Positions 36,476 through 49,606 of a DNA stretch of 64,000 nucleotides are shown one piece after another. How positions within the stretch are numbered: the stretch's first letter is position 1; every line of letters starts with the position of its first letter. The translations under genes were made by a program, and so were the position numbers. Below the pieces are notes generated by a model, which saw only the letters and a list, made by a program, of their open reading frames with translations, was not told the origin of the DNA and did no database searches. Source of the DNA: Aphelocoma coerulescens (lineage: Eukaryota; Chordata; Aves; Passeriformes; Corvidae); NCBI RefSeq assembly GCF_041296385.1, contig NC_091034.1:3379498-3443497 (forward strand). Direction: 5' to 3'.

Positions 36476-37934
36476 TGGAAGGCGCTGCAGCTAGGCGCTC
36501 CCCCAAGTGTCGGAGGCAAAGGCCGCTTGAGCTTGCCGTCCCCGGCACGGCTCTCTGTGCGAGACGTAGCCCAGAAGCTTTCCCTTTCCATTCAGAGCAC
36601 CAGAGAGGCAGAATGCAGTGGTACGTATTGCTCAGGAGGAAAGGGGCACGGCCCGGCCGCGTTCGGGCAGAAGCAGCGCGCTGGAGCGCTTCGCTGCCGG
36701 CACAGAGTTCCGGGCGAGAGGCAGACGACCGGTCCGCCTCCGGGAGAACGAAGGTACGGCGTGCTCGAAAAGGCGAGGAACGAAGCCGCGGAGCACCGGG
36801 CTCGGGTGCGCGTCGTCCGGGCTTGCGAGACGAGCGTGGCTGCCACTCTCCTGCCTGCAGAATTCACCTTACAGCCTCAGGAAGGAGGACGACGCGCCAC
36901 AGTTACTTGTGCTGCTGCTGCTGCCTAGTCCTCTTGCAGAGCTCTGTGGAGGCAAATGCACTTCCCTTCCGTCTCCGAGTTTCGGAGAACACGATGGTAG
37001 GGTGCAGCGGAGCAGGGAAGTACAGAAGTGCACCGCTGAGATTGCTGTTGCTTACGTGCAGAAGGCGAAGGTGCAAGCCAGCACTGGCTTTTGCTTCTAG
37101 AGCCGTTCTCCAGGAGAGCAGCTGCTGGAGGTTGACAGCGGTAGCTGCGAGGCTGAAAAACAAGGCAGGACGTCGGGCTTAGAAGAAAGGCACAGGGGCC
37201 ACAGTGTGATGTGCGCTTTTGGAAGGCTGCTCGGAGAAGGGGCACTTTCGGAGAGCTTTCTGCTTTGACCTGTGCTCCTGGCCGAGCTCTAGCTGCTGGG
37301 ACTCTGAAAGGCTGAATGACTAGGAAAGTGCTTGTGTCCACGCTGTGGATTGAGCACGATCCTTTTTGCAGCAGCGAGAACACACTCGGCCCACTGGGCC
37401 CGTGAACGAGCGTTTACCAGACTTCTGCAATTCGGTGCACTGCACACACAAGCCCGGTGCTCCCCGGTTTCTTTCTCCGCCTGCCGTTGTCTGGACAGAA
37501 GAGAAGCCCAGCCACGGCATCCTACTCGGCCGCTTTTCGGCGTGTGCACTGCCCGCATACACACGGGTGCTGTGCTCGGCTTTCCCTCGGCTCCAGGCAC
37601 AAGGGTGCTTTCTCAGTTTTGCAGCGTCCCCGGTTCCCCACGTTGCCCTCGCTCAGCGAAACGTGCCGGGGGAGAAGCACTTGCTGGATGAGTCTTTCCG
37701 TGTGCAAGACTTTGAACGCAGCACCACAATCTGGGCCACGAGGAAGCCTTGATGAAGAAGGTGGTTTTGTCCTGGCACCTCTCTCCAGTGCGAGATGCCT
37801 GCCGAAGCTCTTTGCCTCTTGCGAGAGTGCGGTGGGCAGCGGGGTAAACTGGAGCCGAGAAGGACCGGGCAGACAGCACCGCCATCCGACAGGTGCTTTG
37901 CAGGTTGTGCCGGGGAAAGCGGACTGGCCCTGGC
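36476..37934. repeat. Unit 26, haplotype CT with G52T
   Basis: It matches the reference unit except for G-to-T at window 36527 (unit position 52, a CpG). The same change occurs in only one other copy, unit 33, exactly 10,213 bp downstream. It is the marker that proves the seven-unit duplication. Confidence 0.95.
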
Positions 37935-39393
37935 TGGAAGGCGCTGCAGCTAGGCGCTCCCCCAAGTGTCGGAGGCAAAGGCCGCGTGAGCTTGCCGTCC
38001 CCGGCACGGCTCTCTGTGCGAGACGTAGCCCAGAAGCTTTCCCTTTCCATTCAGAGCACCAGAGAGGCAGAATGCAGTGGTACGTATTGCTCAGGAGGAA
38101 AGGGGCACGGCCCGGCCGCGTTCGGGCAGAAGCAGCGCGCTGGAGCGCTTCGCTGCCGGCACAGAGTTCCGGGCGAGAGGCAGACGACCGGTCCGCCTCC
38201 GGGAGAACGAAGGTACGGCGTGCTCGAAAAGGCGAGGAACGAAGCCGCGGAGCACCGGGCTCGGGTGCGCGTCGTCCGGGCTTGCGAGACGAGCGTGGCT
38301 GCCACTCTCCTGCCTGCAGAATTCACCTTACAGCCTCAGGAAGGAGGACGACGCGCCACAGTTACTTGTGCTGCTGCTGCTGCCTAGTCCTCTTGCAGAG
38401 CTCTGTGGAGGCAAATGCACTTCCCTTCCGTCTCCGAGTTTCGGAGAACACGATGGTAGGGTGCAGCGGAGCAGGGAAGTACAGAAGTGCACCGCTGAGA
38501 TTGCTGTTGCTTACGTGCAGAAGGCGAAGGTGCAAGCCAGCACTGGCTTTTGCTTCTAGAGCCGTTCTCCAGGAGAGCAGCTGCTGGAGGTTGACAGCGG
38601 TAGCTGCGAGGCTGAAAAACAAGGCAGGACGTCGGGCTTAGAAGAAAGGCACAGGGGCCACAGTGTGATGTGCGCTTTTGGAAGGCTGCTCGGAGAAGGG
38701 GCACTTTCGGAGAGCTTTCTGCTTTGACCTGTGCTCCTGGCCGAGCTCTAGCTGCTGGGACTCTGAAAGGCTGAATGACTAGGAAAGTGCTTGTGTCCAC
38801 GCTGTGGATTGAGCACGATCCTTTTTGCAGCAGCGAGAACACACTCGGCCCACTGGGCTCGTGAACGAGCGTTTACCAGACGTCTGCAATTCGGTGCACT
38901 GCACACACAAGCCCGGTGCTCCCCGGTTTCTTTCTCCGCCTGCCGTTGTCTGGACAGAAGAGAAGCCCAGCCACGGCATCCTACTCGGCCGCTTTTCGGC
39001 GTGTGCACTGCCCGCATACACACGGGTGCTGTGCTCGGCTTTCCCTCGGCTCCAGGCACAAGGGTGCTTTCTCAGTTTTGCAGCGTCCCCGGTTCCCCAC
39101 GTTGCCCTCGCTCAGCGAAACGTGCCGGGGGAGAAGCACTTGCTGGATGAGTCTTTCCGTGTGCAAGACTTTGAACGCAGCACCACAATCTGGGCCACGA
39201 GGAAGCCTTGATGAAGAAGGTGGTTTTGTCCTGGCACCTCTCTCCAGTGCGAGATGCCTGCCGAAGCTCTTTGCCTCTTGCGAGAGTGCGGTGGGCAGCG
39301 GGGTAAACTGGAGCCGAGAAGGACCGGGCAGACAGCACCGCCATCCGACAGGTGCTTTGCAGGTTGTGCCGGGGAAAGCGGACTGGCCCTGGC
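37935..39393. repeat. Unit 27, haplotype TG
   Basis: Fourth unit of the seven-unit block. Its counterpart is unit 34. Confidence 0.93.
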
Positions 39394-42300
39394 TGGAAGG
39401 CGCTGCAGCTAGGCGCTCCCCCAAGTGTCGGAGGCAAAGGCCGCGTGAGCTTGCCGTCCCCGGCACGGCTCTCTGTGCGAGACGTAGCCCAGAAGCTTTC
39501 CCTTTCCATTCAGAGCACCAGAGAGGCAGAATGCAGTGGTACGTATTGCTCAGGAGGAAAGGGGCACGGCCCGGCCGCGTTCGGGCAGAAGCAGCGCGCT
39601 GGAGCGCTTCGCTGCCGGCACAGAGTTCCGGGCGAGAGGCAGACGACCGGTCCGCCTCCGGGAGAACGAAGGTACGGCGTGCTCGAAAAGGCGAGGAACG
39701 AAGCCGCGGAGCACCGGGCTCGGGTGCGCGTCGTCCGGGCTTGCGAGACGAGCGTGGCTGCCACTCTCCTGCCTGCAGAATTCACCTTACAGCCTCAGGA
39801 AGGAGGACGACGCGCCACAGTTACTTGTGCTGCTGCTGCTGCCTAGTCCTCTTGCAGAGCTCTGTGGAGGCAAATGCACTTCCCTTCCGTCTCCGAGTTT
39901 CGGAGAACATGATGGTAGGGTGCAGCGGAGCAGGGAAGTACAGAAGTGCACCGCTGAGATTGCTGTTGCTTACGTGCAGAAGGCGAAGGTGCAAGCCAGC
40001 ACTGGCTTTTGCTTCTAGAGCCGTTCTCCAGGAGAGCAGCTGCTGGAGGTTGACAGCGGTAGCTGCGAGGCTGAAAAACAAGGCAGGACGTCGGGCTTAG
40101 AAGAAAGGCACAGGGGCCACAGTGTGATGTGCGCTTTTGGAAGGCTGCTCGGAGAAGGGGCACTTTCGGAGAGCTTTCTGCTTTGACCTGTGCTCCTGGC
40201 CGAGCTCTAGCTGCTGGGACTCTGAAAGGCTGAATGACTAGGAAAGTGCTTGTGTCCACGCTGTGGATTGAGCACGATCCTTTTTGCAGCAGCGAGAACA
40301 CACTCGGCCCACTGGGCCCGTGAACGAGCGTTTACCAGACTTCTGCAATTCGGTGCACTGCACACACAAGCCCGGTGCTCCCCGGTTTCTTTCTCCGCCT
40401 GCCGTTGTCTGGACAGAAGAGAAGCCCAGCCACGGCATCCTACTCGGCCGCTTTTCGGCGTGTGCACTGCCCGCATACACACGGGTGCTGTGCTCGGCTT
40501 TCCCTCGGCTCCAGGCACAAGGGTGCTTTCTCAGTTTTGCAGCGTCCCCGGTTCCCCACGTTGCCCTCGCTCAGCGAAACGTGCCGGGGGAGAAGCACTT
40601 GCTGGATGAGTCTTTCCGTGTGCAAGACTTTGAACGCAGCACCACAATCTGGGCCACGAGGAAGCCTTGATGAAGAAGGTGGTTTTGTCCTGGCACCTCT
40701 CTCCAGTGCGAGATGCCTGCCGAAGCTCTTTGCCTCTTGCGAGAGTGCGGTGGGCAGCGGGGTAAACTGGAGCCGAGAAGGACCGGGCAGACAGCACCGC
40801 CATCCGACAGGTGCTTTGCAGGTTGTGCCGGGGAAAGCGGACTGGCCCTGGCTGGAAGGCGCTGCAGCTAGGCGCTCCCCCAAGTGTCGGAGGCAAAGGC
40901 CGCGTGAGCTTGCCGTCCCCGGCACGGCTCTCTGTGCGAGACGTAGCCCAGAAGCTTTCCCTTTCCATTCAGAGCACCAGAGAGGCAGAATGCAGTGGTA
41001 CGTATTGCTCAGGAGGAAAGGGGCACGGCCCGGCCGCGTTCGGGCAGAAGCAGCGCGCTGGAGCGCTTCGCTGCCGGCACAGAGTTCCGGGCGAGAGGCA
41101 GACGACCGGTCCGCCTCCGGGAGAACGAAGGTACGGCGTGCTCGAAAAGGCGAGGAACGAAGCCGCGGAGCACCGGGCTCGGGTGCGCGTCGTCCGGGCT
41201 TGCGAGACGAGCGTGGCTGCCACTCTCCTGCCTGCAGAATTCACCTTACAGCCTCAGGAAGGAGGACGACGCGCCACAGTTACTTGTGCTGCTGCTGCTG
41301 CCTAGTCCTCTTGCAGAGCTCTGTGGAGGCAAATGCACTTCCCTTCCGTCTCCGAGTTTCGGAGAACACGATGGTAGGGTGCAGCGGAGCAGGGAAGTAC
41401 AGAAGTGCACCGCTGAGATTGCTGTTGCTTACGTGCAGAAGGCGAAGGTGCAAGCCAGCACTGGCTTTTGCTTCTAGAGCCGTTCTCCAGGAGAGCAGCT
41501 GCTGGAGGTTGACAGCGGTAGCTGCGAGGCTGAAAAACAAGGCAGGACGTCGGGCTTAGAAGAAAGGCACAGGGGCCACAGTGTGATGTGCGCTTTTGGA
41601 AGGCTGCTCGGAGAAGGGGCACTTTCGGAGAGCTTTCTGCTTTGACCTGTGCTCCTGGCCGAGCTCTAGCTGCTGGGACTCTGAAAGGCTGAATGACTAG
41701 GAAAGTGCTTGTGTCCACGCTGTGGATTGAGCACGATCCTTTTTGCAGCAGCGAGAACACACTCGGCCCACTGGGCCCGTGAACGAGCGTTTACCAGACT
41801 TCTGCAATTCGGTGCACTGCACACACAAGCCCGGTGCTCCCCGGTTTCTTTCTCCGCCTGCCGTTGTCTGGACAGAAGAGAAGCCCAGCCACGGCATCCT
41901 ACTCGGCCGCTTTTCGGCGTGTGCACTGCCCGCATACACACGGGTGCTGTGCTCGGCTTTCCCTCGGCTCCAGGCACAAGGGTGCTTTCTCAGTTTTGCA
42001 GCGTCCCCGGTTCCCCACGTTGCCCTCGCTCAGCGAAACGTGCCGGGGGAGAAGCACTTGCTGGATGAGTCTTTCCGTGTGCAAGACTTTGAACGCAGCA
42101 CCACAATCTGGGCCACGAGGAAGCCTTGATGAAGAAGGTGGTTTTGTCCTGGCACCTCTCTCCAGTGCGAGATGCCTGCCGAAGCTCTTTGCCTCTTGCG
42201 AGAGTGCGGTGGGCAGCGGGGTAAACTGGAGCCGAGAAGGACCGGGCAGACAGCACCGCCATCCGACAGGTGCTTTGCAGGTTGTGCCGGGGAAAGCGGA

Positions 42301-43770
42301 CTGGCCCTGGCTGGAAGGCGCTGCAGCTAGGCGCTCCCCCAAGTGTCGGAGGCAAAGGCCGCGTGAGCTTGCCGTCCCCGGCACGGCTCTCTGTGCGAGA
42401 CGTAGCCCAGAAGCTTTCCCTTTCCATTCAGAGCACCAGAGAGGCAGAATGCAGTGGTACGTATTGCTCAGGAGGAAAGGGGCACGGCCCGGCCGCGTTC
42501 GGGCAGAAGCAGCGCGCTGGAGCGCTTCGCTGCCGGCACAGAGTTCCGGGCGAGAGGCAGACGACCGGTCCGCCTCCGGGAGAACGAAGGTACGGCGTGC
42601 TCGAAAAGGCGAGGAACGAAGCCGCGGAGCACCGGGCTCGGGTGCGCGTCGTCCGGGCTTGCGAGACGAGCGTGGCTGCCACTCTCCTGCCTGCAGAATT
42701 CACCTTACAGCCTCAGGAAGGAGGACGACGCGCCACAGTTACTTGTGCTGCTGCTGCTGCCTAGTCCTCTTGCAGAGCTCTGTGGAGGCAAATGCACTTC
42801 CCTTCCGTCTCCGAGTTTCGGAGAACACGATGGTAGGGTGCAGCGGAGCAGGGAAGTACAGAAGTGCACCGCTGAGATTGCTGTTGCTTACGTGCAGAAG
42901 GCGAAGGTGCAAGCCAGCACTGGCTTTTGCTTCTAGAGCCGTTCTCCAGGAGAGCAGCTGCTGGAGGTTGACAGCGGTAGCTGCGAGGCTGAAAAACAAG
43001 GCAGGACGTCGGGCTTAGAAGAAAGGCACAGGGGCCACAGTGTGATGTGCGCTTTTGGAAGGCTGCTCGGAGAAGGGGCACTTTCGGAGAGCTTTCTGCT
43101 TTGACCTGTGCTCCTGGCCGAGCTCTAGCTGCTGGGACTCTGAAAGGCTGAATGACTAGGAAAGTGCTTGTGTCCACGCTGTGGATTGAGCACGATCCTT
43201 TTTGCAGCAGCGAGAACACACTCGGCCCACTGGGCCCGTGAACGAGCGTTTACCAGACTTCTGCAATTCGGTGCACTGCACACACAAGCCCGGTGCTCCC
43301 CGGTTTCTTTCTCCGCCTGCCGTTGTCTGGACAGAAGAGAAGCCCAGCCACGGCATCCTACTCGGCCGCTTTTCGGCGTGTGCACTGCCCGCATACACAC
43401 GGGTGCTGTGCTCGGCTTTCCCTCGGCTCCAGGCACAAGGGTGCTTTCTCAGTTTTGCAGCGTCCCCGGTTCCCCACGTTGCCCTCGCTCAGCGAAACGT
43501 GCCGGGGGAGAAGCACTTGCTGGATGAGTCTTTCCGTGTGCAAGACTTTGAACGCAGCACCACAATCTGGGCCACGAGGAAGCCTTGATGAAGAAGGTGG
43601 TTTTGTCCTGGCACCTCTCTCCAGTGCGAGATGCCTGCCGAAGCTCTTTGCCTCTTGCGAGAGTGCGGTGGGCAGCGGGGTAAACTGGAGCCGAGAAGGA
43701 CCGGGCAGACAGCACCGCCATCCGACAGGTGCTTTGCAGGTTGTGCCGGGGAAAGCGGACTGGCCCTGGC
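39394..43770. repeat. Units 28-30, haplotype CT; unit 28 has C517T
   Basis: Three CT copies close the first seven-unit block. Unit 28 has a private C-to-T change at window 39910 in a CpG. The counterpart in unit 35 (window 50123) keeps C, so the change most simply arose after the block duplicated. Confidence 0.93.
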
Positions 43771-45229
43771 TGGAAGGCGCTGCAGCTAGGCGCTCCCCCA
43801 AGTGTCGGAGGCAAAGGCCGCGTGAGCTTGCCGTCCCCGGCACGGCTCTCTGTGCGAGACGTAGCCCAGAAGCTTTCCCTTTCCATTCAGAGCACCAGAG
43901 AGGCAGAATGCAGTGGTACGTATTGCTCAGGAGGAAAGGGGCACGGCCCGGCCGCGTTCGGGCAGAAGCAGCGCGCTGGAGCGCTTCGCTGCCGGCACAG
44001 AGTTCCGGGCGAGAGGCAGACGACCGGTCCGCCTCCGGGAGAACGAAGGTACGGCGTGCTCGAAAAGGCGAGGAACGAAGCCGCGGAGCACCGGGCTCGG
44101 GTGCGCGTCGTCCGGGCTTGCGAGACGAGCGTGGCTGCCACTCTCCTGCCTGCAGAATTCACCTTACAGCCTCAGGAAGGAGGACGACGCGCCACAGTTA
44201 CTTGTGCTGCTGCTGCTGCCTAGTCCTCTTGCAGAGCTCTGTGGAGGCAAATGCACTTCCCTTCCGTCTCCGAGTTTCGGAGAACACGATGGTAGGGTGC
44301 AGCGGAGCAGGGAAGTACAGAAGTGCACCGCTGAGATTGCTGTTGCTTACGTGCAGAAGGCGAAGGTGCAAGCCAGCACTGGCTTTTGCTTCTAGAGCCG
44401 TTCTCCAGGAGAGCAGCTGCTGGAGGTTGACAGCGGTAGCTGCGAGGCTGAAAAACAAGGCAGGACGTCGGGCTTAGAAGAAAGGCACAGGGGCCACAGT
44501 GTGATGTGCGCTTTTGGAAGGCTGCTCGGAGAAGGGGCACTTTCGGAGAGCTTTCTGCTTTGACCTGTGCTCCTGGCCGAGCTCTAGCTGCTGGGACTCT
44601 GAAAGGCTGAATGACTAGGAAAGTGCTTGTGTCCACGCTGTGGATTGAGCACGATCCTTTTTGCAGCAGCGAGAACACACTCGGCCCACTGGGCTCGTGA
44701 ACGAGCGTTTACCAGACTTCTGCAATTCGGTGCACTGCACACACAAGCCCGGTGCTCCCCGGTTTCTTTCTCCGCCTGCCGTTGTCTGGACAGAAGAGAA
44801 GCCCAGCCACGGCATCCTACTCGGCCGCTTTTCGGCGTGTGCACTGCCCGCATACACACGGGTGCTGTGCTCGGCTTTCCCTCGGCTCCAGGCACAAGGG
44901 TGCTTTCTCAGTTTTGCAGCGTCCCCGGTTCCCCACGTTGCCCTCGCTCAGCGAAACGTGCCGGGGGAGAAGCACTTGCTGGATGAGTCTTTCCGTGTGC
45001 AAGACTTTGAACGCAGCACCACAATCTGGGCCACGAGGAAGCCTTGATGAAGAAGGTGGTTTTGTCCTGGCACCTCTCTCCAGTGCGAGATGCCTGCCGA
45101 AGCTCTTTGCCTCTTGCGAGAGTGCGGTGGGCAGCGGGGTAAACTGGAGCCGAGAAGGACCGGGCAGACAGCACCGCCATCCGACAGGTGCTTTGCAGGT
45201 TGTGCCGGGGAAAGCGGACTGGCCCTGGC
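43771..45229. repeat. Unit 31, haplotype TT
   Basis: First unit of the second seven-unit block, counterpart of unit 24. T at window 44695 and T at 44718. Confidence 0.93.
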
Positions 45230-46688
45230 TGGAAGGCGCTGCAGCTAGGCGCTCCCCCAAGTGTCGGAGGCAAAGGCCGCGTGAGCTTGCCGTCCCCGGC
45301 ACGGCTCTCTGTGCGAGACGTAGCCCAGAAGCTTTCCCTTTCCATTCAGAGCACCAGAGAGGCAGAATGCAGTGGTACGTATTGCTCAGGAGGAAAGGGG
45401 CACGGCCCGGCCGCGTTCGGGCAGAAGCAGCGCGCTGGAGCGCTTCGCTGCCGGCACAGAGTTCCGGGCGAGAGGCAGACGACCGGTCCGCCTCCGGGAG
45501 AACGAAGGTACGGCGTGCTCGAAAAGGCGAGGAACGAAGCCGCGGAGCACCGGGCTCGGGTGCGCGTCGTCCGGGCTTGCGAGACGAGCGTGGCTGCCAC
45601 TCTCCTGCCTGCAGAATTCACCTTACAGCCTCAGGAAGGAGGACGACGCGCCACAGTTACTTGTGCTGCTGCTGCTGCCTAGTCCTCTTGCAGAGCTCTG
45701 TGGAGGCAAATGCACTTCCCTTCCGTCTCCGAGTTTCGGAGAACACGATGGTAGGGTGCAGCGGAGCAGGGAAGTACAGAAGTGCACCGCTGAGATTGCT
45801 GTTGCTTACGTGCAGAAGGCGAAGGTGCAAGCCAGCACTGGCTTTTGCTTCTAGAGCCGTTCTCCAGGAGAGCAGCTGCTGGAGGTTGACAGCGGTAGCT
45901 GCGAGGCTGAAAAACAAGGCAGGACGTCGGGCTTAGAAGAAAGGCACAGGGGCCACAGTGTGATGTGCGCTTTTGGAAGGCTGCTCGGAGAAGGGGCACT
46001 TTCGGAGAGCTTTCTGCTTTGACCTGTGCTCCTGGCCGAGCTCTAGCTGCTGGGACTCTGAAAGGCTGAATGACTAGGAAAGTGCTTGTGTCCACGCTGT
46101 GGATTGAGCACGATCCTTTTTGCAGCAGCGAGAACACACTCGGCCCACTGGGCCCGTGAACGAGCGTTTACCAGACGTCTGCAATTCGGTGCACTGCACA
46201 CACAAGCCCGGTGCTCCCCGGTTTCTTTCTCCGCCTGCCGTTGTCTGGACAGAAGAGAAGCCCAGCCACGGCATCCTACTCGGCCGCTTTTCGGCGTGTG
46301 CACTGCCCGCATACACACGGGTGCTGTGCTCGGCTTTCCCTCGGCTCCAGGCACAAGGGTGCTTTCTCAGTTTTGCAGCGTCCCCGGTTCCCCACGTTGC
46401 CCTCGCTCAGCGAAACGTGCCGGGGGAGAAGCACTTGCTGGATGAGTCTTTCCGTGTGCAAGACTTTGAACGCAGCACCACAATCTGGGCCACGAGGAAG
46501 CCTTGATGAAGAAGGTGGTTTTGTCCTGGCACCTCTCTCCAGTGCGAGATGCCTGCCGAAGCTCTTTGCCTCTTGCGAGAGTGCGGTGGGCAGCGGGGTA
46601 AACTGGAGCCGAGAAGGACCGGGCAGACAGCACCGCCATCCGACAGGTGCTTTGCAGGTTGTGCCGGGGAAAGCGGACTGGCCCTGGC
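45230..46688. repeat. Unit 32, haplotype CG
   Basis: Counterpart of unit 25, with C at window 46154 and G at 46177. Confidence 0.93.
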
Positions 46689-48147
46689 TGGAAGGCGCTG
46701 CAGCTAGGCGCTCCCCCAAGTGTCGGAGGCAAAGGCCGCTTGAGCTTGCCGTCCCCGGCACGGCTCTCTGTGCGAGACGTAGCCCAGAAGCTTTCCCTTT
46801 CCATTCAGAGCACCAGAGAGGCAGAATGCAGTGGTACGTATTGCTCAGGAGGAAAGGGGCACGGCCCGGCCGCGTTCGGGCAGAAGCAGCGCGCTGGAGC
46901 GCTTCGCTGCCGGCACAGAGTTCCGGGCGAGAGGCAGACGACCGGTCCGCCTCCGGGAGAACGAAGGTACGGCGTGCTCGAAAAGGCGAGGAACGAAGCC
47001 GCGGAGCACCGGGCTCGGGTGCGCGTCGTCCGGGCTTGCGAGACGAGCGTGGCTGCCACTCTCCTGCCTGCAGAATTCACCTTACAGCCTCAGGAAGGAG
47101 GACGACGCGCCACAGTTACTTGTGCTGCTGCTGCTGCCTAGTCCTCTTGCAGAGCTCTGTGGAGGCAAATGCACTTCCCTTCCGTCTCCGAGTTTCGGAG
47201 AACACGATGGTAGGGTGCAGCGGAGCAGGGAAGTACAGAAGTGCACCGCTGAGATTGCTGTTGCTTACGTGCAGAAGGCGAAGGTGCAAGCCAGCACTGG
47301 CTTTTGCTTCTAGAGCCGTTCTCCAGGAGAGCAGCTGCTGGAGGTTGACAGCGGTAGCTGCGAGGCTGAAAAACAAGGCAGGACGTCGGGCTTAGAAGAA
47401 AGGCACAGGGGCCACAGTGTGATGTGCGCTTTTGGAAGGCTGCTCGGAGAAGGGGCACTTTCGGAGAGCTTTCTGCTTTGACCTGTGCTCCTGGCCGAGC
47501 TCTAGCTGCTGGGACTCTGAAAGGCTGAATGACTAGGAAAGTGCTTGTGTCCACGCTGTGGATTGAGCACGATCCTTTTTGCAGCAGCGAGAACACACTC
47601 GGCCCACTGGGCCCGTGAACGAGCGTTTACCAGACTTCTGCAATTCGGTGCACTGCACACACAAGCCCGGTGCTCCCCGGTTTCTTTCTCCGCCTGCCGT
47701 TGTCTGGACAGAAGAGAAGCCCAGCCACGGCATCCTACTCGGCCGCTTTTCGGCGTGTGCACTGCCCGCATACACACGGGTGCTGTGCTCGGCTTTCCCT
47801 CGGCTCCAGGCACAAGGGTGCTTTCTCAGTTTTGCAGCGTCCCCGGTTCCCCACGTTGCCCTCGCTCAGCGAAACGTGCCGGGGGAGAAGCACTTGCTGG
47901 ATGAGTCTTTCCGTGTGCAAGACTTTGAACGCAGCACCACAATCTGGGCCACGAGGAAGCCTTGATGAAGAAGGTGGTTTTGTCCTGGCACCTCTCTCCA
48001 GTGCGAGATGCCTGCCGAAGCTCTTTGCCTCTTGCGAGAGTGCGGTGGGCAGCGGGGTAAACTGGAGCCGAGAAGGACCGGGCAGACAGCACCGCCATCC
48101 GACAGGTGCTTTGCAGGTTGTGCCGGGGAAAGCGGACTGGCCCTGGC
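46689..48147. repeat. Unit 33, haplotype CT with G52T
   Basis: It carries G-to-T at window 46740, shared only with unit 26. This ties the two blocks together by descent. Confidence 0.95.
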
Positions 48148-49606
48148 TGGAAGGCGCTGCAGCTAGGCGCTCCCCCAAGTGTCGGAGGCAAAGGCCGCGT
48201 GAGCTTGCCGTCCCCGGCACGGCTCTCTGTGCGAGACGTAGCCCAGAAGCTTTCCCTTTCCATTCAGAGCACCAGAGAGGCAGAATGCAGTGGTACGTAT
48301 TGCTCAGGAGGAAAGGGGCACGGCCCGGCCGCGTTCGGGCAGAAGCAGCGCGCTGGAGCGCTTCGCTGCCGGCACAGAGTTCCGGGCGAGAGGCAGACGA
48401 CCGGTCCGCCTCCGGGAGAACGAAGGTACGGCGTGCTCGAAAAGGCGAGGAACGAAGCCGCGGAGCACCGGGCTCGGGTGCGCGTCGTCCGGGCTTGCGA
48501 GACGAGCGTGGCTGCCACTCTCCTGCCTGCAGAATTCACCTTACAGCCTCAGGAAGGAGGACGACGCGCCACAGTTACTTGTGCTGCTGCTGCTGCCTAG
48601 TCCTCTTGCAGAGCTCTGTGGAGGCAAATGCACTTCCCTTCCGTCTCCGAGTTTCGGAGAACACGATGGTAGGGTGCAGCGGAGCAGGGAAGTACAGAAG
48701 TGCACCGCTGAGATTGCTGTTGCTTACGTGCAGAAGGCGAAGGTGCAAGCCAGCACTGGCTTTTGCTTCTAGAGCCGTTCTCCAGGAGAGCAGCTGCTGG
48801 AGGTTGACAGCGGTAGCTGCGAGGCTGAAAAACAAGGCAGGACGTCGGGCTTAGAAGAAAGGCACAGGGGCCACAGTGTGATGTGCGCTTTTGGAAGGCT
48901 GCTCGGAGAAGGGGCACTTTCGGAGAGCTTTCTGCTTTGACCTGTGCTCCTGGCCGAGCTCTAGCTGCTGGGACTCTGAAAGGCTGAATGACTAGGAAAG
49001 TGCTTGTGTCCACGCTGTGGATTGAGCACGATCCTTTTTGCAGCAGCGAGAACACACTCGGCCCACTGGGCTCGTGAACGAGCGTTTACCAGACGTCTGC
49101 AATTCGGTGCACTGCACACACAAGCCCGGTGCTCCCCGGTTTCTTTCTCCGCCTGCCGTTGTCTGGACAGAAGAGAAGCCCAGCCACGGCATCCTACTCG
49201 GCCGCTTTTCGGCGTGTGCACTGCCCGCATACACACGGGTGCTGTGCTCGGCTTTCCCTCGGCTCCAGGCACAAGGGTGCTTTCTCAGTTTTGCAGCGTC
49301 CCCGGTTCCCCACGTTGCCCTCGCTCAGCGAAACGTGCCGGGGGAGAAGCACTTGCTGGATGAGTCTTTCCGTGTGCAAGACTTTGAACGCAGCACCACA
49401 ATCTGGGCCACGAGGAAGCCTTGATGAAGAAGGTGGTTTTGTCCTGGCACCTCTCTCCAGTGCGAGATGCCTGCCGAAGCTCTTTGCCTCTTGCGAGAGT
49501 GCGGTGGGCAGCGGGGTAAACTGGAGCCGAGAAGGACCGGGCAGACAGCACCGCCATCCGACAGGTGCTTTGCAGGTTGTGCCGGGGAAAGCGGACTGGC
49601 CCTGGC
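48148..49606. repeat. Unit 34, haplotype TG
   Basis: Counterpart of unit 27 in the second block. Confidence 0.93.

Larger units (their letters stand above)
33047..43259. repeat. Seven-unit higher-order block, copy 1 (10,213 bp)
   Basis: The haplotype order TT, CG, CT(G52T), TG, CT, CT, CT in units 24-30 is repeated exactly in units 31-37. The left limit lies after the variable site at 33046, where units 23 and 30 differ. The block includes the rare G52T marker. One later private change (C517T at 39910) separates the two copies. Exact breakpoints cannot be placed within the identical DNA, so the coordinates are one possible register. Confidence 0.9.
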
